Shown here piece after piece: positions 24,837 through 33,084 of a DNA stretch of 48,887 nt. The first letter of the stretch is position 1. Each line of letters opens with the position of its first letter. A program made the position numbers and the translations under genes. The notes beneath the pieces were generated by a model. That model was not told the DNA's origin and did no database searches. It saw only the letters and a list, made by a program, of their open reading frames with translations. The DNA is from an uncultured Odoribacter sp. (lineage in GTDB: Bacteria > Bacteroidota > Bacteroidia > Bacteroidales > Marinifilaceae): the NCBI GenBank assembly GCA_944321145.1, contig CALUKF010000019.1:1-48887 (forward strand), in the 5' to 3' direction.

Positions 24837-26339
24837 ATGCTACGCAAAATCAGACTCATTCTGGCAACCTTGTTTTTCATTTCAGTCACCTTGTTGTTCC
24901 TGGATTTCACCGGGACGCTGCACGCATGGCTGGGATGGATGGCAAAAATTCAATTCCTGCCGGCACTCCTCGCTTTGAATGTGGGAGTGGTGGCGTTTCT
25001 AATCTTGCTTACGCTGGTATGCGGGAGGGTTTATTGCTCCGTCATTTGCCCTTTGGGCGTGTTTCAGGACATTGTCGCCTGGTTGGGGAAAAAGCAGAGG
25101 AAGAATCGCTATTCCTATTCGCCGGCAAAATCCGCATTGCGCTATGGCTTCCTTGTCCTGTTTCTTGTTGCCCTCGTGGCAGGCATCGGGTCGGTGGCAG
25201 CATTGCTCGCGCCTTACAGTTCTTACGGGCGCATTGCAAACAACCTCTTTGCGCCACTTTGGCAATGGAGCAATAATCTGTTGGCATATTTTGCTGAGCG
25301 GGCAGACAGTTATGCTTTTTACGAGACGGAAGTATGGTTGAAGAGCTTACCAACCTTTATCATTGCCGTATTGACTTTCGTTGTGTTGGCAGTGCTGGCA
25401 TGGCGGAATGGCAGGACATATTGCAATACGGTTTGTCCCGTGGGCACCGTCTTGGGGTTTCTTGCCCGTTACTCCTGGTTCAAGCCGGTCATCGACACGG
25501 ATAAATGTGTCAATTGCAACCTCTGCGCCCGCAATTGCAAGGCGGCTTGCATCGATATCCCAAACCATCGGATTGATTACAGCCGATGCGTAGCCTGCAT
25601 GGATTGCATCGACAAATGCCACAAAGGGGCTATCGCCTATAAGCATGCGCCCAAAGCCGCTCCGCTTCCGGTGCAAAAAACAGGGCAAGGCGTATCGCCG
25701 GAGCATGTGGACAATGCCCGCCGCAGTTTCCTGACGGCAACGGCAATGGTTGCCACCGCCGCAACATTGAGTGCCCAAGAGAAAAAAGTCGATGGCGGGC
25801 TGGCAGTCATCGAGGATAAGAAAATCCCGAAACGTGCCACGCCCATCATCCCGCCGGGAGCCGTTAGCCTGCGCCGCTTCGCACAGCATTGCACGGCTTG
25901 CCAGCTTTGCGTGTCCGTGTGCCCCAACGGGGTGCTTCGCCCTTCGACCGACCTCCTGCGCATGATGCAACCAGAGATGTCCTACGAACGGGGCTATTGC
26001 CGACCGGAGTGTGCCAAGTGTGCCGAAGTATGCCCGACGGATGCGATTCACTTGACTTCTTTGGCTGAAAAGTCCGCGATGCAAATCGGGCATGCCGTGT
26101 GGGTGAAAGCGAATTGCATCAATTTGACCGACAAGCAGCCCTGCGACAATTGCGCACGCCATTGCCCCACGGCAGCAATCCAAATGGTGCCTTCCGTTGC
26201 GGGCGACCCGGCTTCGATGAAAATACCGGCAGTGAACACCGAGCGGTGCATCGGCTGCGGGGCATGCGAGAACCTTTGTCCGGCACGGCCGTTCAGTGCC
26301 ATTTACGTGGAAGGCTATGAAATGCACCGCGAAATTTGA
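24837..26339 (+). CDS. Membrane polyferredoxin, NapH-like part fused to a NapG-like part
   Basis: About 500 residues. The first part (1-210) has four to five membrane helices and the two NapH/CcoG-type motifs CGRVYCSVICPLG and YCNTVCPVG. Next come two [4Fe-4S] motifs (CVNCNLCARNCKAAC and CVACMDCIDKCHKG, about 220-270). Around 300 a twin-arginine-like stretch begins with RRSFLTATAMVA, followed by further clusters (CTACQLCVSVCPNG, CRPECAKCAEVCPTD, CDNCARHCPTA, CIGCGACENLCPARP), as in NapG/MauM ferredoxins. It could move electrons across the inner membrane. The start at 24837 is chosen because the longer frame overlaps the -7 box. The next gene encodes an exported Fe-S aldo/keto reductase, a plausible partner. 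Confidence 0.85.
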   Translation: MLRKIRLILATLFFISVTLLFLDFTGTLHAWLGWMAKIQFLPALLALNVGVVAFLILLTLVCGRVYCSVICPLGVFQDIVAWLGKKQRKNRYSYSPAKSALRYGFLVLFLVALVAGIGSVAALLAPYSSYGRIANNLFAPLWQWSNNLLAYFAERADSYAFYETEVWLKSLPTFIIAVLTFVVLAVLAWRNGRTYCNTVCPVGTVLGFLARYSWFKPVIDTDKCVNCNLCARNCKAACIDIPNHRIDYSRCVACMDCIDKCHKGAIAYKHAPKAAPLPVQKTGQGVSPEHVDNARRSFLTATAMVATAATLSAQEKKVDGGLAVIEDKKIPKRATPIIPPGAVSLRRFAQHCTACQLCVSVCPNGVLRPSTDLLRMMQPEMSYERGYCRPECAKCAEVCPTDAIHLTSLAEKSAMQIGHAVWVKANCINLTDKQPCDNCARHCPTAAIQMVPSVAGDPASMKIPAVNTERCIGCGACENLCPARPFSAIYVEGYEMHREI

Positions 26340-26349
26340 TGCGGATGCC

Positions 26350-26435
26350 GCATACGCCCGCATGCGACCATCGAATACGGGCGTATGCGATGCCTCGATA
26401 CGAACGTATCGAACATGTCGATACGGTAATATCGA
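26350..26435. repeat. Cluster of three adjacent hairpins in the spacer before the aldo/keto reductase gene
   Basis: Three inverted repeats in a row: GCATACGCCCG (26350-26360) with its complement (26378-26388); TCGATACG (26395-26402) with CGTATCGA (26405-26412); TCGATA (26418-26423) with TATCGA (26430-26435). The word ATCGAAT recurs at about 26370, 26431 and 26454. The spacer 26340-26509 has no ORF. It may be an RNA structure controlling the downstream gene, a terminator/antiterminator or a protein-binding array. Confidence 0.6.
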
Positions 26436-26509
26436 ATCCATCGATGCGGGAACATCGAATGGCAAGAGAAAATCAAACAGAAATAATAATACAATAATAT
26501 AAAAAGAAT

Positions 26510-27907
26510 ATGGTAAACCAGAACAACATATCCCGCCGCGAATTTCTGAAACGTGCCGGCGCAGCCGGAATCGCAGCAGCCGGGCTTGCGGCATGTGACA
26601 GCCAAGGCAGGGCAGCCTCAGGCGTTCCTGCACCCGAAGGGGAAATGACTTATCGCACGAATCCCAAGACAGGCGACAAGGTGTCGATATTGGGCTTTGG
26701 CATGATGCGCCTGCCTTCCGTCGGGGGACGCAGCGCCCGGGAAGGCAACGAGGGCATTGACCAGGAAATGGTCAACGAAATGGTGGACTACGCCATGGCA
26801 CACGGCGTGAATTACTTCGACACGTCGCCCGCTTACTGCCAGGGGCAGTCCGAACGCGCTACGGGCATTGCCCTGAGCCGCCATTCCCGCGATTCCTATT
26901 ACATTGCCACGAAACTGTCCAACTTCGCGCCTTCGACTTGGACTCGCGAGGCATCCCTTGCCATGTACCACAATTCCATGAAAGAGCTTCAAGTCGATTA
27001 CATCGACTATTTGCTGCTCCACGGTATCGGCATGGCAGCGCCCGGCAAAGGCATGGAGGAATACGAGGCGCGCTACCTGGACAACGGCATATTGGATTTC
27101 CTGCTGGAAGAGCGCAAAGCCGGGCGCATCCGCAATCTCGGCTTTTCATACCACGGGGACATCGAAGTCTTTGACCGCCTGCTTGCAGAATACGATAAGT
27201 ACCAATGGGACTTCGTGCAAATCCAATTGAACTATCTGGACTGGAAGTATGCCAAACAAATCAACCCGCGCAACACCAATGCCGAGTACCTGTACAATGA
27301 ATTGGCGAAACGGAATATTCCTGCCGTCATCATGGAGCCTCTGCTGGGCGGGCGGCTTTCCAACGTGCCGGACAGGGTAGTGGCACAGCTCAAAGAGCGT
27401 TCGCCGGAAACCAGCGTAGCTTCGTGGGCATTCCGCTTTGCAGGCTCATTCCCCGGCGTGCTGACCGTGCTGAGCGGCATGACCCGGATGGAGCACTTGC
27501 AGGACAACCTGCACACCTATTCTCCGCTGCATCCCCTGAGCGACGAAGAATTTGCATTCCTGCAACACACTGCAACCCTGATGATGCAGTTCGACACCAT
27601 TCCCTGCAACGACTGTAAATATTGTATGCCCTGCCCGTATGGCATCGACATCCCGGCAATCCTCCTGCATTACAACAAATGCCTCAACGAAGGCAATATC
27701 GCCCTGGATGCGGGCGACGAGAATTACCGCAAGGCACGCCGCGCTTACCTTGTCGGGTATGACCGCAGCGTTCCCAAGCTCCGCCAAGCAGACCACTGCA
27801 CCGGCTGTGACCAATGCAGCCCCCATTGCCCGCAGGGCATCGACATCCCGCAGGAATTGCACCGCATTGACGCTTACGTGGAGCAGTTGAAGCAAAACAC
27901 ATTGTAA
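26510..27907 (+). CDS. Tat-exported aldo/keto reductase with two C-terminal [4Fe-4S] motifs
   Basis: A 465-residue protein. The N-terminus has a twin-arginine signal (SRREFLKRAGAAGIAAAG) ending in a lipobox-like LAAC, so it is probably a periplasmic, lipid-anchored protein. Residues about 45-340 form an aldo/keto reductase barrel with the catalytic Asp and Tyr in YFDTSPAY, Lys in IATKLS and His in YLLLHGIG. The C-terminus carries two ferredoxin-like motifs, CNDCKYCMPCPYGIDIP and CTGCDQCSPHCPQGIDIP. It follows the polyferredoxin gene after a spacer full of hairpins and ends at a strong terminator. The substrate is unknown. Free NADPH is not expected in the periplasm, so electrons may come through Fe-S clusters. 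Confidence 0.9.
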   Translation: MVNQNNISRREFLKRAGAAGIAAAGLAACDSQGRAASGVPAPEGEMTYRTNPKTGDKVSILGFGMMRLPSVGGRSAREGNEGIDQEMVNEMVDYAMAHGVNYFDTSPAYCQGQSERATGIALSRHSRDSYYIATKLSNFAPSTWTREASLAMYHNSMKELQVDYIDYLLLHGIGMAAPGKGMEEYEARYLDNGILDFLLEERKAGRIRNLGFSYHGDIEVFDRLLAEYDKYQWDFVQIQLNYLDWKYAKQINPRNTNAEYLYNELAKRNIPAVIMEPLLGGRLSNVPDRVVAQLKERSPETSVASWAFRFAGSFPGVLTVLSGMTRMEHLQDNLHTYSPLHPLSDEEFAFLQHTATLMMQFDTIPCNDCKYCMPCPYGIDIPAILLHYNKCLNEGNIALDAGDENYRKARRAYLVGYDRSVPKLRQADHCTGCDQCSPHCPQGIDIPQELHRIDAYVEQLKQNTL

Positions 27908-27908
27908 T

Positions 27909-27940
27909 AAAAAAGGTGTTCCCGACGGAACACCTTTTTT
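27909..27940 (+). terminator. Rho-independent terminator after the aldo/keto reductase gene
   Basis: AAAAAAGGTGTTCC pairs perfectly with GGAACACCTTTTTT across a CGAC loop. It has T runs on both strands, so it also serves rplI from the opposite side. Confidence 0.9.
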
Positions 27941-27995
27941 ATTGTTTGGAATATGTTTGGAAATACGTTTATAGTCCGTTAATGACTTTAGTTAA

Positions 27996-28436
27996 TTATT
28001 CGGAAACTACATCGAAAGCCACATCTACTTTCACCTCGCGGTGGAGCTTGATGGTAGCTGAATAAGTTCCCACTTCTTTGATTTCTTTTAATAAGATTTT
28101 CTTCCGGTCGATATCGAATCCCTGTGCGGCAAGTGCTTCGGAAATCATGATATTGTTGACGGAACCGAAGATTTTTCCGGTGCTGCTGGTCTTTGCGCCG
28201 ATTGTCAGCTTGAGTTCTGCCAACTTGGCTGCCAATTCCTCTGCCTCAGCTTTCAGTTTGGCTTCCTTGTGGGCACGTTGCTTGATATTCTCAGCAACCA
28301 CTTTCTTTGCCGATTCTGTCGCCAAGATAGCATATCCCTGCGGGATCAGATAGTTACGGCCATATCCGGGCTTTACGTTGATAATATCGTCTTTGTGACC
28401 CAGATTTGCGATATCAGTCAATAATATAATCTGCAT
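27996..28436 (-). CDS. rplI: 50S ribosomal protein L9
   Basis: Binds 23S rRNA at the base of the L1 stalk. The 146-residue protein has the L9 N-domain (MQIILLTDIANLGHKDDIIN and the GYGRNYLIPQGYA signature), the connecting helix (about 45-75) and the C-domain (IGAKTSSTGKIFGSVN). It is the last gene of rpsF-rpsR-rplI and lies 17 bases after rpsR. Confidence 0.97.
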   Translation of the reverse strand: MQIILLTDIANLGHKDDIINVKPGYGRNYLIPQGYAILATESAKKVVAENIKQRAHKEAKLKAEAEELAAKLAELKLTIGAKTSSTGKIFGSVNNIMISEALAAQGFDIDRKKILLKEIKEVGTYSATIKLHREVKVDVAFDVVSE

Positions 28437-28453
28437 TTCGTGTCCTCCTTTCG

Positions 28454-28723
28454 TTATTTCATTAAATCGGTTACGTAGGGCAACAAAGCAAGGTGTCTTG
28501 CTCTTTTTACAGCAGTTGCAACTTTTCTCTGGTATTTCACAGAGGTACCGGTGATTCTTCTCGGAAGAATCTTACCTTGTTCGTTCAAAAACTTCTTCAA
28601 AAATTCAGGATCCTTGTAATCGATGAATTTGATTCTTGCCTTTCTGAAGCGGCAATACTTTTTCTTTTTAACATCTACCGTTGGGGGGGTCAGATATCTG
28701 ATTTCACTTTCATTCTGTGCCAT
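28454..28723 (-). CDS. rpsR: 30S ribosomal protein S18
   Basis: Pairs with S6 on the platform of the small subunit. It has 89 residues, with [18 protein letters not shown] and the signature [19 protein letters not shown]. It starts three bases after the rpsF stop codon and is followed by rplI. Confidence 0.97.
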   Translation of the reverse strand: MAQNESEIRYLTPPTVDVKKKKYCRFRKARIKFIDYKDPEFLKKFLNEQGKILPRRITGTSVKYQRKVATAVKRARHLALLPYVTDLMK

Positions 28724-28726
28724 AGC

Positions 28727-29077
28727 TTATTTCTCCTCTTGTTTAGCTGCGTATTTACTTCTTCTCTTTAAAGTATACTCATAAGCATACTTGTCTAATC
28801 TAAACGTTAAAAAACGAATAACTCTTTCGTCGCGTCTGTAAGCAGTCTCCAATTTGTCAATCAGAGCACCTTCTGCCTCGAACTGCAACAAATGGTAGAA
28901 TCCGGTCGTCTTTTTCTGGATCGGATAAGCCAGCTTGCGAAGTCCCCAAGCTTCCTCATGCTCAATCGCGCCGCCATTCTCCGTGATGACGCTCTTGAAT
29001 TTCTCTACCGCTTCCTTTATCTGTTGGTCAGATAAAACGGGAGTTGTGATGAAAACGGTCTCGTAATGATTCAACAT
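28727..29077 (-). CDS. rpsF: 30S ribosomal protein S6
   Basis: Partner of S18 in the small subunit. It has 116 residues. The start [36 protein letters not shown] and [16 protein letters not shown] are all as in the family. It is the first gene of the r-protein operon, with a very good promoter at 29117-29147. No ssb or dnaB follows, unlike in some bacteria. Confidence 0.97.
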   Translation of the reverse strand: MLNHYETVFITTPVLSDQQIKEAVEKFKSVITENGGAIEHEEAWGLRKLAYPIQKKTTGFYHLLQFEAEGALIDKLETAYRRDERVIRFLTFRLDKYAYEYTLKRRSKYAAKQEEK

Positions 29078-29116
29078 AATTATTTGATTATTAGTACTAA
29101 ATTATTTTATCGGGCG

Positions 29117-29147
29117 CAAAGGTACACATTTTGCCGGAATTTGCAAA
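29117..29147 (-). promoter_or_regulatory. Strong promoter of rpsF-rpsR-rplI
   Basis: On the minus strand TTTG (29144-29147) is followed after exactly 19 bases by TACCTTTG (29117-29124), the full Bacteroidota -33/-7 consensus. The start codon lies 39 bases below. Confidence 0.75.
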
Positions 29148-29235
29148 GTGTTTGCGCCGGAATCTGCTGTTTTTTCTTTTGTTGCGGCATTTCCGGTTGC
29201 CGCTTCAATCCCGCCCTGTTCCGGTTGGAATCGGA

Positions 29236-29295
29236 GTCTGTTTAGGGAACACTCCCGGTTCTCTGGTGGTTATTCCCCGGTCTTGCACCGGTTTG
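29236..29295 (+). repeat. Dispersed 60-base repeat, copy 1
   Basis: Matches 39638-39697 at 49 of 60 positions without gaps. The strand is given as the direction in which stems pair best. It folds as an outer stem GGGAA with TTCCC enclosing an inner stem CCGG with CTGG. A further arm, CCGGT with ACCGG, could compete with the outer stem. It lies in the 278-base spacer between mltG and the rpsF promoter; nothing else was found there. Confidence 0.65.
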
Positions 29296-29355
29296 AACAG
29301 GGGAAAGGCCATTGCATGATTCTCATTGTCGGTTTGCTGTCCGCTTTATTGCCTG

Positions 29356-30393
29356 TTAATAGATTCTTTTTTGATTCAAAGCCCGGTGGTATTCCCGTGC
29401 ATGCCGGTTGTGCTCGCGGAGGGTGCGCGAGAAATGGTGGGTGCCGGAGAAGTCGCTCTTCGCGCAAAAGAACATGTATTCATGGTGCTGATAGTCCAAC
29501 ACGGCATCTATGGCGCGAGGCGAAGGCATCCGGATGGGACCCGGCGGCAAGCCGGCATATTTATAGGTGTTGTAAGGCGAATCAATGGCGATGTGCCTGT
29601 CGAGGACGCGCTTGATGGTGAAGTCCCCTAAGGCAAATTTCAGCGTGGGGCAGGCTTCCAGCTTCCAGCCTTTGTGCAGGCGGTTGATGTACACGCCCGC
29701 AATGATGGGATATTCGCTGGCAACATTGGTTTCCTCTTCCACGATGGAAGCGATGATGCTGATTTCGATGGGGGAAAATCCTGCCCGTTCAGCTTTGTTG
29801 CGTCGTTCACTGTTCCAGAATTTCCGGTATTCCAAGTGCATTCGCCGAACAAAGGAGGGCAGGCTTGTATTCCAATAAACCTGGTAGGTATTGGGGATGA
29901 ACATGCTGATGAAATTGCTGGGGGTAAAGCCCAAGGAGTCAACAAAAAGGAAGTCCTGTGCCAAGTGCATGAAAGCGGCAGAGTCGATGGCAAGTTGGCG
30001 GTTCATGGTTTGTGCGAAATCATTCAGCGTGCGTATGTTGTTAAAGGTGAATGAAACTGCTTCTTGGTTGCCTGCTCGGAGCATGTTTATCAGTTGGTTG
30101 TTGCTCATGCCGTCTTGGATGCGGTAGCGTCCGGCTTTTATGAGTTCCGGATATCTTTTCAAGCGGGCGACTTGCCGCAGGGTGTATTCATTTTGGATGT
30201 ATTTCCTCTCGTGCAGGAGCTGCATGACCGTTTCAAACGAATCGCCGGGACGGATGTATATGATGCCGTTGTCGCTGACTGCTGTGTTGGGTTTTTGGAC
30301 AAGGAACCAATAGGCGCCTCCTGCAAAGAGTATGCCGGCAAAAGCAACAATGATGCAGATTTTGAGGACTCGTTTCATGGGTTTATTCTTCAT
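29356..30393 (-). CDS. mltG: Endolytic murein transglycosylase MltG
   Basis: Cuts nascent glycan strands at the inner membrane and is thought to set chain length. The 345-residue protein has a membrane anchor near the N-terminus (about 12-30, CIIVAFAGILFAGGAYWFLV) and a LysM-like part. The YceG domain has the catalytic Glu in ASIVEEETNVASEYP, then GVYINRLHKGWKLEACPT, NTYKYAGLPPGPI and PSPRAIDAVL. It is the last gene of the SDR - DUF3078 - nucleoid protein - mltG run, overlapping the nucleoid protein gene by 11 bases. The dispersed repeat lies 60 bases beyond its stop. Confidence 0.94.
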   Translation of the reverse strand: MKNKPMKRVLKICIIVAFAGILFAGGAYWFLVQKPNTAVSDNGIIYIRPGDSFETVMQLLHERKYIQNEYTLRQVARLKRYPELIKAGRYRIQDGMSNNQLINMLRAGNQEAVSFTFNNIRTLNDFAQTMNRQLAIDSAAFMHLAQDFLFVDSLGFTPSNFISMFIPNTYQVYWNTSLPSFVRRMHLEYRKFWNSERRNKAERAGFSPIEISIIASIVEEETNVASEYPIIAGVYINRLHKGWKLEACPTLKFALGDFTIKRVLDRHIAIDSPYNTYKYAGLPPGPIRMPSPRAIDAVLDYQHHEYMFFCAKSDFSGTHHFSRTLREHNRHAREYHRALNQKRIY

Positions 30394-31429
30394 GCCGGAA
30401 GTAAAGGATGTAGTAATTCATGTCCCGGTCGGGGTCGTAGCCCTTGCGGAGGTATTTTTTCTCGCCATGGATGTACACGTGGAAGTTCTTGTCCAACTTC
30501 AATACGTGGCGGAAATATTTTTTCTCATCTTGTACGGCATAGTTGGATATGGGGAATTCTTGGGGCAATTCGACGTTGTTGTCGGCTTCGTATTGGTTTT
30601 TGAAATGCTCGAAGGCGTCGATGACTTCCGATTCTTGCACCACGTCTGTCTTGAAACGGTCTTCCGAAAAGACATCTACATCTTTGAAAAAGTTGATGGA
30701 ACGGTTGAGCATGTCGATTTGGTCGGCACGCGAGACGTCGTTGTCTTGATTGTAAATGTCTTTCACGAAGTTTTTGCAAAGGTTCAGGTAGTTCGCTGTC
30801 TGGAAATAGCTGTCGGCATTGGGTTCCAAGCCCAAGAAGTCGTTCATCCAGTATAAGGCTTCCCGGTTGTTGGTCTTGTCGATGGCACACACTTTGTAAC
30901 CGTTCTCCCGATTGACGTTGAAAATGAGGCATGCCTTGTCTAATTTCTTGATGTTGATGCCGGATTCGCCGACCAACTGATAGGTGTCTTGAGCCTGGAC
31001 GATTTTCAAAAAGGTGTCTTTGGTTTCCGATTTGAAAATGCCGATGGCGTCGCACACGCCTTCTTCGATATTGCAATTCCGGAAATATACTATGTAGACT
31101 TCCCCGGATTTGATATTGGGGTTGTTGGATTGCTCATAGAGGTGGTTGGCAATCTCGACAGATTGCGCATAGAATGCTTCGTTATCTTCAAAAACAGCAG
31201 TCGCAGAGGCATATATGGGATTGTTCATATAATCCTCTGCCAAGGGGATAAAGTGGTAGTAGGCATCTTTTTTGAATGCCGACAAAAAATGGGTTTTCAA
31301 CAGATTCAATATGTCCGGGTCTTCCGGAAGGAAACCATGGGAGGAAAGGTCTAAAGCTCCGTCCTCGAATTTGTTCCCGACATGGTGGATAACGATATTG
31401 GTTATTTCGCTGTTTTCAAAATTAATCAT
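30383..31429 (-). CDS. Nucleoid-associated protein, NdpA/YejK family
   Basis: A 348-residue soluble protein. The start FENSEITNIVIHHVGNKF and the pattern of later segments (SGEVYIVYFRNCNIEEGV, GIFKSETKDTFLKI, INKxxKACLIFN-like core) fit the 37-kDa nucleoid-associated family. Bacteroidota members occur mostly as single genes of unclear role. There is no signal peptide. Its stop overlaps the mltG start by 11 bases, and it begins 15 bases after the DUF3078 gene, so it is in the same transcript. DNA binding is inferred from the family name, not shown by a clear motif here. Confidence 0.85.
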   Translation of the reverse strand: MINFENSEITNIVIHHVGNKFEDGALDLSSHGFLPEDPDILNLLKTHFLSAFKKDAYYHFIPLAEDYMNNPIYASATAVFEDNEAFYAQSVEIANHLYEQSNNPNIKSGEVYIVYFRNCNIEEGVCDAIGIFKSETKDTFLKIVQAQDTYQLVGESGINIKKLDKACLIFNVNRENGYKVCAIDKTNNREALYWMNDFLGLEPNADSYFQTANYLNLCKNFVKDIYNQDNDVSRADQIDMLNRSINFFKDVDVFSEDRFKTDVVQESEVIDAFEHFKNQYEADNNVELPQEFPISNYAVQDEKKYFRHVLKLDKNFHVYIHGEKKYLRKGYDPDRDMNYYILYFRHEE

Positions 31430-31444
31430 ATCTTTTTATTGGGT

Positions 31445-33076
31445 TTAGAATCTGAACTTAATGCCCAGGTTCAGGTTTTCTTTGAATTGCAATTTTCTGG
31501 AATAACTCTCGTCATAAACAGTCTCTGTATATATGGAAGCAGAGATAAAGTAGTTGATTTTGAAATTTATCGTCATCTTCCAATTGACAGTCAGCGGTAT
31601 GTTTTTCCTCTTTTCTTCTTCGTCGACAGTGACGTATTTGTCTTTTTTCTCGTAACTCATGAAGAGTTTCACTTCGTTGGACAAATCCATGATTTTGAAC
31701 AGGTTGCTCATTTTGCTGCTCAAGTTGATTTGCGCACCGGCGTCTCGTTTGTAGCGTTTCCCTTCCTCTGAAATGCCATAACGGCTGGCATCGATCTTGG
31801 TGGTATCCCGTACGAATGTCCATTTCCCGGCGATGGGGGAGATAACCAACGAGAAGTTGTCTTTGGGCTTGTAGTCCATACCCAAGGATAAGGTGAAGTC
31901 TCCGGGGCTCATGAAGTTGGCAACCATTTGCCGCTCTGCGTCTTGCGGGTATTCATAGGAGTTGAACAACTGAGTCACCATGTTGAACTGGGCAGTGTAG
32001 TACCAATGTTTGAATGCTTTTTGCCCGAGCTTGGAATTCAGCTCGAAATGGTCTTCATTTTTCCGCATCTCTTCTTCGCCGTTTTTCATGAAGCCCAGAC
32101 GATAGTGCATCCAGTTTTCCCAACTGGTTTTGTTGCGGTTGTAGTTCCAATAATAACGCAAATTGCTCAACAAAGAGAAGGAATTTTCCCCGCCGCTCGA
32201 CCAGTTTGTCAAAGTGCCTTGGCTCAAAGAAATTTCCACTTCCGAATAATAAGTCCAATAACGTCGTTTGATTTCACCTCTTTTCATAGGTGCAATGACA
32301 AAGTATTCTTCAGGCGGGACGTTGGAAACAGGAGAGACATTTTCGTGACATCTTCTCCGTTCGATGGCGGTGGATTGAAAGGCTTCTTTGTCGGCATAGA
32401 TGTTCAAGCGATAGCCTTTAGGCATGACCTGAATCCAAGTGCCAATGGTATCGTCTACCTGGTTACCAATCCACAGGCGGTAATATCTCTCTTGCCCGTT
32501 GTTCATCCAGAAACAAAAGGCGGAATCCGCAGTGCTTCCCACTTGCACGCACACGGAATCCCTTCCGGCTTTCTGAAGCCATAAGTAGCTGGAATCACGC
32601 CGGAAATAGCGGGCTAAAACCTGTAAGTCCGTATTTAAATAATCTTCCTCGATTTGCTTCAGGGAATCAATGTGTTGCAGGCTGTCTGCCGTAATATAGG
32701 CTTGCGTGTATTGCAAGGCTTGCAACTGTTGCGACATATTGTTGCGCGTATAGTTTCGCAGGTAAGCAACGGCATACTTCACCCGTGCATTCCGTGCGTA
32801 ACGCAACAAAGTATTTACTGCATGCCTCAGCGTGTCGTTGTCGTAATGTGTGCGACGCAAATTCTGGACGGCATAACGCATCCCCGGATTCTCAATGTTG
32901 GAATAGGGGAGGTAGCGGTAGAGAAGGCGGTCAGGGAAACGCAATTGCGAGGTGGAATCACGCCATACAACAGGAGTTTGCAGGCTTTCCCGTTTTTCCA
33001 TCACTTCGGGATAAATCAACTGCGCCTTGGATGGAAGAACAAAAAACAAGCTGATACAAAGCAATATATATTTCAT
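31445..33076 (-). CDS. DUF3078 outer-membrane protein
   Basis: A protein of about 543 residues. The start at 33076 is chosen because the signal peptide MKYILLCISLFFVLPSKAQ begins there; the frame upstream overlaps the SDR gene. The N-terminal half (about 20-250) is helical with Gln, Tyr and Arg repeats and no known motif. The C-terminal half is the DUF3078 barrel: EISLSQGTLTNWSSGGEN, then WENWMHYRLGFM, GQKAFKHWYYTAQFN and an aromatic C-terminus NLGIKFRF. That end is typical of outer-membrane beta-barrels. The function is unknown; the family is restricted to Bacteroidota as far as I know. The gene starts eight bases after the SDR stop. Confidence 0.85.
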   Translation of the reverse strand: MKYILLCISLFFVLPSKAQLIYPEVMEKRESLQTPVVWRDSTSQLRFPDRLLYRYLPYSNIENPGMRYAVQNLRRTHYDNDTLRHAVNTLLRYARNARVKYAVAYLRNYTRNNMSQQLQALQYTQAYITADSLQHIDSLKQIEEDYLNTDLQVLARYFRRDSSYLWLQKAGRDSVCVQVGSTADSAFCFWMNNGQERYYRLWIGNQVDDTIGTWIQVMPKGYRLNIYADKEAFQSTAIERRRCHENVSPVSNVPPEEYFVIAPMKRGEIKRRYWTYYSEVEISLSQGTLTNWSSGGENSFSLLSNLRYYWNYNRNKTSWENWMHYRLGFMKNGEEEMRKNEDHFELNSKLGQKAFKHWYYTAQFNMVTQLFNSYEYPQDAERQMVANFMSPGDFTLSLGMDYKPKDNFSLVISPIAGKWTFVRDTTKIDASRYGISEEGKRYKRDAGAQINLSSKMSNLFKIMDLSNEVKLFMSYEKKDKYVTVDEEEKRKNIPLTVNWKMTINFKINYFISASIYTETVYDESYSRKLQFKENLNLGIKFRF

Positions 33077-33084
33077 ACGGCTGT

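Noticed and set aside
26341-26460. CRISPR-like array
   Set aside because: The repeated words are only 7-8 bases, with irregular spacing and no equal-length spacers. The pattern is better described as hairpins.
25347-26633. 428-codon open frame on the minus strand opposite the polyferredoxin gene
   Set aside because: Rich in Cys, His and Arg because it mirrors the Fe-S motifs. It crosses the spacer and the next gene's signal peptide.
29236-29295. Riboswitch (cobalamin type) for the dispersed repeat
   Set aside because: The GGGAA and CCGG words recall such elements, but the element is only 60 bases, lacks the B12 box, and does not precede a vitamin gene in either copy.
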